Origin: Suillus spraguei
Lineage: Eukaryota; Basidiomycota; Agaricomycetes; Boletales; Suillaceae
Reading direction: 5' to 3'
Length of the DNA stretch: 64,000 bases
Assembly (NCBI GenBank): GCA_016800925.1
Contig: JABCPU010000017.1
Span: 186,001-250,000, forward strand
The stretch's first letter is position 1. The number at the start of each line of letters is the position of its first letter. Position numbers and translations under genes: made by a program. Below, piece after piece: positions 56,965 to 64,000 of the stretch. Under the pieces are notes generated by a model. It searched no databases. It worked only from the letters and a program-made list of their open reading frames with translations, and was not told the origin of the DNA.

Positions 56965-57660
56965 TCATACTATGTATGACAGCGTGTGATCAATACCAGG
57001 TGCAGACAAAATCGTCTTGGGCGCAAATGCCGGATTGCCCTTCCAAAGTGCATCAAGGGCATCAAACCAAGGGAAGTCGGCTACAACTTGTTCTATAGTT
57101 TTTTTAGTGTAACTTGATAAATTGAAATTTAAAAACTCACCTTGAAGATTTTTTCCACTGGCAGCATCAAGTGGGTTGATGCCAGCACCAGTTTGATGAA
57201 AGCAAGCACAATGTTTCTTGTATTTGTTCCTAAGACTAAGATTCATCAGTTAAATAATACATAAGAGAAGGGGGAAATATGCACTGATTAATACAGTTAC
57301 ACACTGTGAGTGCAAACTTGCGATTGTCTTCGGCATACATAGCGTGGTACTCCTTATCCTCTGCAAAAATAGTTCGAGCTATCGCTGCCCAGATCTGACC
57401 CATTTGACTCCTCAAAGGGTCGGGTTCACTGACAGTAGGATCACGCGGTTTTTTGGATTCACTAAAGAGTACATGGCAGTTGGCAGGATGTGTTTCAAGG
57501 AACTGTATGAGTGCATCGGTGTGATCGAACTCTTGCGTCTCCTATTGGACAGTAACCCTGGCAGCAGTAGTAGTACTGATGGGAGTGGGAGTTGTTGGCA
57601 TAGCAGTAGCGGTAGTCGTAAAATCAGTAGCAATGGGCAGTTCTTGAGTGGCATTGGACG
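56965..57660 (-). pseudogene. Transposon-associated ORF, possibly Harbinger second protein
   Basis: The right exon (minus, about 57312-57510) reads HPANCHVLFSESKKPRDPTV and IWAAIARTIFAEDKEYHAMY. The left exon (57246-56965) reads LRNKYKKHCACFHQTGAGIN, VVADFPWFDALDALWKGNP and ISSAPGIDH-like SAPGIDHTLSY. Its divergent placement beside a Harbinger-like transposase start at 58089 would fit the paired ORF layout of that superfamily, but no SANT/Myb motif is seen with certainty. Confidence 0.45.
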
Positions 57661-58088
57661 CTGCTAGTACTGCACCCCCTCCTCATCCCCTCATACCGTG
57701 AGTCATGCTCCCTCTTCCCCTACTAGCACACAAGGGCCTTTGCATAGCAATCTGTAAATTATTAGTAGTCTTGATGCATGCCTTGAGGCGTTCTGAATGT
57801 CGTACTTGCAGACATTGTGGAGGCATCCTGTATGGGTAGCATGAAGATTGGATTTCAGACTCTGCTTAACACTGCCAAACATTCCATAAATTCTGAAAGA
57901 AATGAGTCAACCTTTTCCATGTTTTCAGAACCTCCCAAAGTTTACTTTGAACCCCACTATTAAATGGATGACTTTCCATAGGCAAAATAATCCAGAATAG
58001 AATATACCGGAGTCTCAAAAATATTACCAATACCGCTGATATGTTAATGTATACTGAAATAATCCCCGTATGCTCATTCAATCAAATT
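57661..58088. other. Spacer, no gene seen
   Basis: Divergent spacer between the two transposon-related frames. Confidence 0.4.
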
Positions 58089-58250
58089 TAGTCTGGTCCT
58101 TGATGGTCGATAACTTTGCAGTCCAGCAGCTGCTTCTCGACAAAGATGAGGCTGAACATTTTGATGATGATGAGAGACTTAGGGTGCTTGCTGCTGCTAT
58201 CATTGCTGGGAGTGAGGTATCACAACAAGAGCTCATTGACACTCGGCACC
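58089..58250 (+). pseudogene. Harbinger-like transposase N-terminus, cut by LTR
   Basis: The frame reads FAVQQLLLDKDEAEHFDDDE, RVLAAAIIAG and ELIDTRH, then breaks exactly at the Gypsy LTR start (58251). The AAAIIAG block with the acidic lead resembles the N-terminal part of mushroom DDE_Tnp_4 (Harbinger) transposases. The remainder would be beyond the Gypsy element, outside the window. Confidence 0.5.
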
Positions 58251-58724
58251 TGTTACAGTCGTACGTGCCCCTATTTGTTTTCTCATCTCCTTTACTTTGT
58301 ATATTACGTAACGTGACTCTGACTCATATGTTCAATGCATCTGTACTATAGTTGCCTTCCTTCTTTGGATACGCACTTACATTCTCACGTCTCTCTTGGT
58401 CCGTGCGCACATATTGGCTTATTTAAGCATGTTGTATTATGCTTGTATACTTCACTTTAATCTTACTGGGTTTTACCTGGAGCATCCTTCGCTTAGGCCT
58501 CCAACCTAAGTCATCTGAATTGTCTCTAAGTCTAAGCACTCCTTAGCCTTAGTCTCTATTCTTGAAGAACCTCTTAGACTTGTCTTTGAGGCAGAACCCT
58601 TGATAAGTACTCAGAACACGTTCCTCGTACTTTCACCTTGTTCTCTTTTGAACATTATAGAACGTCCCAGCAGACCATCTGTGTCTTTTCACTGTCGCTG
58701 GTGACGCCACCCCAGTTCGTAACA
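58251..58724 (+). mobile_element. 5' LTR of Gypsy element (family A), 474 bp
   Basis: It starts TGTTACAG and ends TTCGTAACA. The coding region of the Gypsy element follows. A TATA-like ttatttaag and a conserved middle (tcttactgggttttacctgg) are shared with the solo copy at 40387-40864. Confidence 0.88.
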
Positions 58725-61700
58725 AAAGATTAAAGTCATTTGATCGTCAACTATCCAGTCTTCAACCTCGAACCCTGAAACCTGATAAAGCCCTAATGGA
58801 CAGCAAGACCGCGCGTGTAGGCACTGAGAAAGTATAACTCACCAGACGAATCACCATCATGATGACCACCAAAGAATTTGAATATAAAATCGGTCTCCCA
58901 ACCGGTTTTGACGGAGATTGTGACAACTCTCTGGAATTCATCCAATCATGCAATCTGTGCTTCGACATCAATGAAAAGCTTTACACCACCGATAAGCAGA
59001 AAATCATTTTCATTGCATCCTTCATGACCGAGAAGAACACAAAATCTTGGAAAGAACAATTCCTTGCTCACGCCCAGTCAACCGATTCCTCTGGACAAAA
59101 GGTTGGTTACGGGACGTTGAAGGATTTTATGAAAAGCTTCAATGAAGCTTTCGAACCAGTGGATACCAGAGGAACCGCATTAACAAAGCTCAGGGACCTC
59201 AAACAAGGAAGCGGCAATCTCCATACCTATATCACTGACTTCGAGGCACTTGCAGCCAAGGCCCACATCACCGACAATGCAACAAAGATTCAATTCTTCC
59301 AAGACGGCCTCAACCTAGGTATCCTAACCAAGCTCTTCGCGCCAGGAGATGTCTCAGAGATATACCACAATGTTGTATTGCAATGCATTTCCATTGATAA
59401 CTCCCACCATCGCCTTCTAGCATTATGAGCACATCATGCTCCGCAGAAAAAGAAAAACTATGGAAATGCGCGTTACATGCCCAGTCGTGATTCAAACGCA
59501 ATGGTAGTAGATTGAATCTCCAATATGGAGAGATCCGAATGTGTGAAAAAAGGACAATGCAATGCTTCGGATGCAAGAAGACTGGACACCGTATTCATAA
59601 CTGTCCTGAAAGAAAGAAGAAGACTCCGCTCCGACAAACTGAAGTCAAAGACGAAGAAGATGAAGAAACCGTAAGGCGGATTATAGAGGATTTTTGAACT
59701 GGAGAAACAAGGATTCGACATATGTTTCTCCCAATATATTACTAAGGCTTGTACGTGCTGTAGGTGAAAGAAAAGAACTTTGTATCCCTATCACCCTTCA
59801 CTTGCGTACCCGCTTAAAATCTGTCGACACTACCGCTGTTATCGATTCCAGCGCAGCAGGAACATTTATTTCAGAGGAGTTTGTAAAACTCCATCAAATT
59901 ACACAATGAAAACTTAAGACACCATTTCGAGTCACTACAGCAGATGGAACCCTTATCAAGGGAGGGCCGATCACACACTATTGTCTCCTAGTGGTCCAAA
60001 TTGATGAACGAACCATGTATGGAAAGTTCAATATCACTAAACTAGGATGAAGAGATCAAATCCTTCTGGGAATCCCGTGGTTACGCGCCATGAACCCCAG
60101 TATAGATTGGGCCGCCGAAACACTTGTCCTCCCTCAAACAACGAAGTCTGATGAAATTGAAATTGACTTGGATATAGATCGAAAGAAGAATGGGTTACCC
60201 CCAGCTTTCCGTTGTCACCCCAAGAAATGGCAAAATTCATGACTTCAGAAATCCCTTGTTGCCCCTTCTATTAACATTCCTGATGTTCCAGAAGATCCAG
60301 AACCTGAAATACGAATGCCACATACTACAAACCCCGCCCCCCATGTACAACTACCAAGAGCAGTATCGCTGATTCTTCGCGCAGAAAAGTGCAAGAAAAA
60401 CTCCGAACCCAAGTATCAGGCCGGACCAGAACCTATTGAGCAACGGCCAATAGATGAACAGAAGTATGGAAAAAGAAAAGCGGAAGAAGAAATCCCTGGA
60501 CGAGATACAAACGTACTGAAACTATCCAAGTTCTATGTTCCTCCGAAAACTCTTCAAAATACTCCTTCAGCTTCAATTGAAGAAATCCCCGATGAAGAAG
60601 AACCCGTGCCCTCGTTGATCCCAACAGAGGATGATGACCAGTTCAACACCATGCAAGATGTCTGGCATGCGCCAGAAGTACATGAAATTTCCTTCTACGA
60701 GCTTGGAGACGGAGAATTCCTTGTGGAATATGACATGAATGGAGTTAGTATGAGAATCATCGAAGACGTATCCATGGATACACCCCTCACACGTGATGGA
60801 ACTTTCCAACTCAAACAACTCCCCAACGACTCCACACTCTCCCTTCCTCCTCCGAAATACAGCAATAAAGCTCAGGAATTCGCTACCGATGAGAAGGAGA
60901 AGAAAAAGAAATTCTTTGAAGAATTGGTCCTGGAATACTTGCACGACTTTGTGGATGTCTTTGCTAAAGACGGACTAAACAAACTACCCCCTGAACGCCC
61001 TGGTATTGATCATCGGATTGATACTAAACCCGGTTTTATTCCCTCCACGTCTAAGGTTTACCCACTATCGGAAAAAGAACGCGCTGCCGTCAAAATGTTT
61101 ATCGATGAAAATGTTGCAAAGGGCTTCATCTCAGAATCGAAGTCACCCCAAGCTAGTGGCTTCTTGTTTGTGGGAAAGAAGAGTGGAGAATTGCGTCCTT
61201 GTCAAGATTATTGCTATATCAATGATTGGACAGTCAAGAACGCTTATCCACTCCCACTTCCTATTTCCCTCGTCACACGCCTTCACAATGCACAGTTCTT
61301 TATGAAAATGGATATTCGGTCCAGTTATAATAACATTCATATCCATCCCGATGATCGCTGGAAAGCAGCATTTACCACGGAATTCGGCCTCTTTGAACCG
61401 AACATCATGTTCTTTGGCCTCTGTAATTCCCCAGCAACTTTCCAAGCATACATGAATCGTACCTTCCAACAGGAAATCAATGAAGGATGGATGGTTATCT
61501 ACATGGACAATATCCTGATTTTCTCCACAACTATGGCAGAACACTGCGAACGGACAAGATGGGTTTTGATGAAGATACGAAAAGAACATTTGTTCCTGAA
61601 ACCAGAGAAATGCACCTTTGATGCAGAAGAAGTGGAATACCTCGGAATGATAATTCGCCCCGTACAAGTTGCTATGGACACCGCCAAGACCAAGGAAATT

Positions 61701-63824
61701 TCCGAATGGCCAATACCAAAATCTGTAAAAGAAGTATGGTCATTCCTTGGCTTTTGCAACTTCTACCGCACGTTCATTTCCCACTACTCCAACATCGCCC
61801 GACCCCTTATCGAATTAACAAAGAAAGATAAGATCTTTGACTGGTCAACCACATGTATGGATACTTTCGAAGAACTAAAACGACGCTTCACATCCCAACC
61901 GGTCCTTCGTAACCCTGATCCTTCCTGACAATTTGCTATTGCTACCGACACTTTGCTTGTAGCAACTGGCGGAGTTCTCTTGCAGACCGATGAGAATGGT
62001 GTTTATCACCCATGCGCATATCTCTCACAGTCTTTGAACCCCGCAGAATGCAATTACCAGATCTTTGATCAGGAACTCCTTGCCGTAATCCGGGCATTGA
62101 ATGAATGGTATCATTATCTTGAAGGAAACCCGCACCCCGTCCTGGTATTCACCGATCACAAAAATCTTCTGTACTTTAGAAGTGCACAGAAGCTTACCCA
62201 TCACCAAGCACGTTGGCAACTGATTTTGTCTATTTACGACATTGAACTGCATCACGTTGCAGGTACTAAATTGGTAGTACCTGATGCACTATCTCGCCGA
62301 CCCGACTATGACTCTGGCAAAGATGGTAACGAGGACCAGACTCTCCTCCCTGATGCTCTATTCGTTTGTCTTATCGACACCGACCTGAAGGATGTTTTGT
62401 CATCCTCTGACCCCCTCGACGACCCTGTCTTCAAGACAGCATCCGACGCCCTTGATGGCATGTGCCTTCCCCCAATGAAGTCGGCATTCTCTGACTGGAA
62501 GATTGAGGAGAACATCCTCTATTTTAAGAATCGTGCCTACGTTCCGCCAGCACGCCGCCCTGATATCCTGAAATGGCATCATGATCATCCTACCACGGGA
62601 CATCCCGGTAGATTCAAAACTGAAGAACTCGTCAAATGGGAAGCTTGGTGGCCCGCTATGGGCTCTTATATTCGAAAATACATCGAAGGTTGCGCCCTCT
62701 GTCAGCAAATGAAAGCAGATACACATCCTGTTCGACCTCCGCTTACCCCGATCCCCTCATCTGCGACTCGCCCCTTTTCTCAGGTCTCTGTCGATCTTAT
62801 CACTGATCTCCCCATCTCTGGCGGCTTTGAGAGTATCATGGTCATGGTAGACCATGGCCTTACGAAGGGGGTAATTATTATCCCTTGTCTGAAAACCATC
62901 ACTTCCGAAGGCATTGCCAAACTATTCTTGAAACACGTCTATCGTCGATTTGGACTCCATGACAAAGTCATCTCTGATCGTGGCCCGCAGTTCCTATCTC
63001 GCTTCTCCAAGGAGCTTGCCCAACTTCTCGACTATGTTGTTGCCCCATCTACAGCTTATCACCCTCAAACTGATGGTCAAACTGAGAGGCTCAATCAAGA
63101 GCTAGAAATGTACCTGTGCATCTATTGCCGCAATAACCCTGAAGATTGGGTAGAACACCTACCAATCGCCAAATTTGTCCACAATCACCGAAAACATGAT
63201 GCAAGGAATGCATCACCTTTCTATCTGATGATGGGATACGAACCACGGGCTATCCCTCACCTAATCCCCGACTCATCTGTCCCTGCGGCAGAAGATCGAG
63301 TACGATCCCTGCAGAAGATAAGAGAAGAAGAAATCGCCTGCCATAATATTGCGATGCAAACAATGGCCAAACGATCCCGAGGGGAGAAGTATACTCCATG
63401 GAAGATCAGAGATAAGGTCTGGCTATCTGCTGCTAATCTTAGACTCAAACTCCCATTGCGGAAACTTGCACCAAAATGATACGGACCTTTCCCAATCATC
63501 GATGTCTTATCGCCCATCACATTTATGCTCAAACTCCCTCCACAATGGAAAATTCATCCCACTTTCCATGCTTCCATCTTATTGTCCTATAGCGAAACAG
63601 ATGTACCAGGCCCGAACTTCCCTGAACCACCGCCTGATATTATTGAAGAAGAAGAAGAATATGAAGTAGAAGCAATTCTTTCCCATAAAGGAACTGGCAT
63701 TCGCCGACGCTATCTTGTGTTGTGGAAAGGATATTCATCGGGAGATAACAAATGGCTCCCAGAAAAGAATTTGAAGAACTCCGCTCAAATCCTAAATGCT
63801 TATAAGAAGCAACACTCCCTCTGA
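58725..63824 (+). mobile_element. Chromodomain Ty3/Gypsy retrotransposon, coding region, degenerate
   Basis: Gag (58859-59428 frame, GLPTGFDGDCDNSLEFIQSC) is followed by a zinc knuckle CFGCKKTGHRIHNC (about 59560-59610), an aspartic protease with VIDSSAAGTFIS (about 59840), reverse transcriptase (about 60950-61660), RNase H (61929-62300), integrase (about 62570-63300; SDRGPQF and a later TERLNQE) and a chromodomain (about 63660-63800, ILSHKGTGIRRRYLVLWKGY). Stops at 59426, 59513, 59907, 60048, 61926 and 63477 are all TGA. Small frameshifts lie near 59565 and 59690. The RT box reads YMDN instead of the usual YxDD and the protease DSS instead of DSG, so the copy is inactive. Confidence 0.9.
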
Positions 63825-63879
63825 CTATTCTTCAGTCAATCAACCCACATAAGCACTTGATCAACTAAAACCTTTCGAA

Positions 63880-64000
63880 ATGTCCTTCCCCACTGCTTAC
63901 ATCACCCCCGTCACTATTGCCAACAATGACTCTGATTCCAACACAGAAAACTACGGAACCCTTGCCACTGAAATCGACAACACCTCCTATATTGAAGCCG
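63880..64000 (+). CDS. Start of a further ORF after the Gypsy pol, cut by window end
   Basis: ATG 63880 opens a frame to the window end with MSFPTAYITPVTIANNDSDS, acidic and Asn/Thr-rich. It lies 55 bp after the chromodomain stop and before any 3' LTR. It may be an extra ORF carried by this element. Too little is visible to name it. Confidence 0.45.
   Translation, partial: MSFPTAYITPVTIANNDSDSNTENYGTLATEIDNTSYIEA

Overview
The window looks like a basidiomycete (Agaricomycetes-type) nuclear genome. Genes are split by many 45-70 bp GT-AG introns. The gene families (secreted sedolisins, BTB proteins with divergent paralogues, RBR E3 ligase, TmpA-like membrane protein) and the transposons (chromodomain Gypsy, DIRS-like, KDZ, Harbinger-like) fit that group. 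The genus cannot be fixed from sequence alone. No rRNA, tRNA or CRISPR was seen.

Positions 1-12,200 hold a large tandem duplication built around a secreted sedolisin (S53 peptidase). Copy 1 (1517-3792) has a one-base deletion in exon 1. Copy 2 (9881-12172) splices into an intact 603-aa protein. Between them lie decayed gene fragments, a MITE-like element, two decayed transposon-like stretches and a 59-aa cysteine-rich secreted protein. Positions 12,500-19,300 hold a partial RBR E3 ligase and a long multi-exon O-methyltransferase (minus strand) with unusual disordered insertions and tail.

Positions 20,490-25,700 carry the most interesting system: five tandem copies of a tiny two-exon gene for a secreted six-cysteine, knottin-type (C..C..CC..C..C) peptide. 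Each copy has its own TATA box and an intron placed between cysteines 5 and 6. Three copies are intact and two are damaged. A 685-bp solo LTR sits in a neighbouring repeat whose empty site is preserved. Positions 28,000-39,000 hold an N-terminally truncated membrane protein, a tandem pair of BTB proteins with predicted C-terminal membrane tails, and an intact TmpA-like membrane protein (515 aa) with a partial 3' duplication beside it.

Positions 39,500-64,000 are a nested transposon graveyard. It contains a gag-like ORF split by a 5'-truncated LINE (poly-A, 13-bp target duplication) that itself holds a solo Gypsy LTR; several solo LTRs of two further families, two of them with perfect 5-bp duplications; a DIRS-like gag/RT/RNase H relic cut by LTRs; a KDZ transposase fragment; and Harbinger-like fragments. 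It ends in a nearly complete chromodomain Gypsy element that runs off the right edge. That element's in-frame stops are all TGA at likely former CGA codons, and two catalytic positions show CpG-type G-to-A changes, pointing to CpG-methylation decay.
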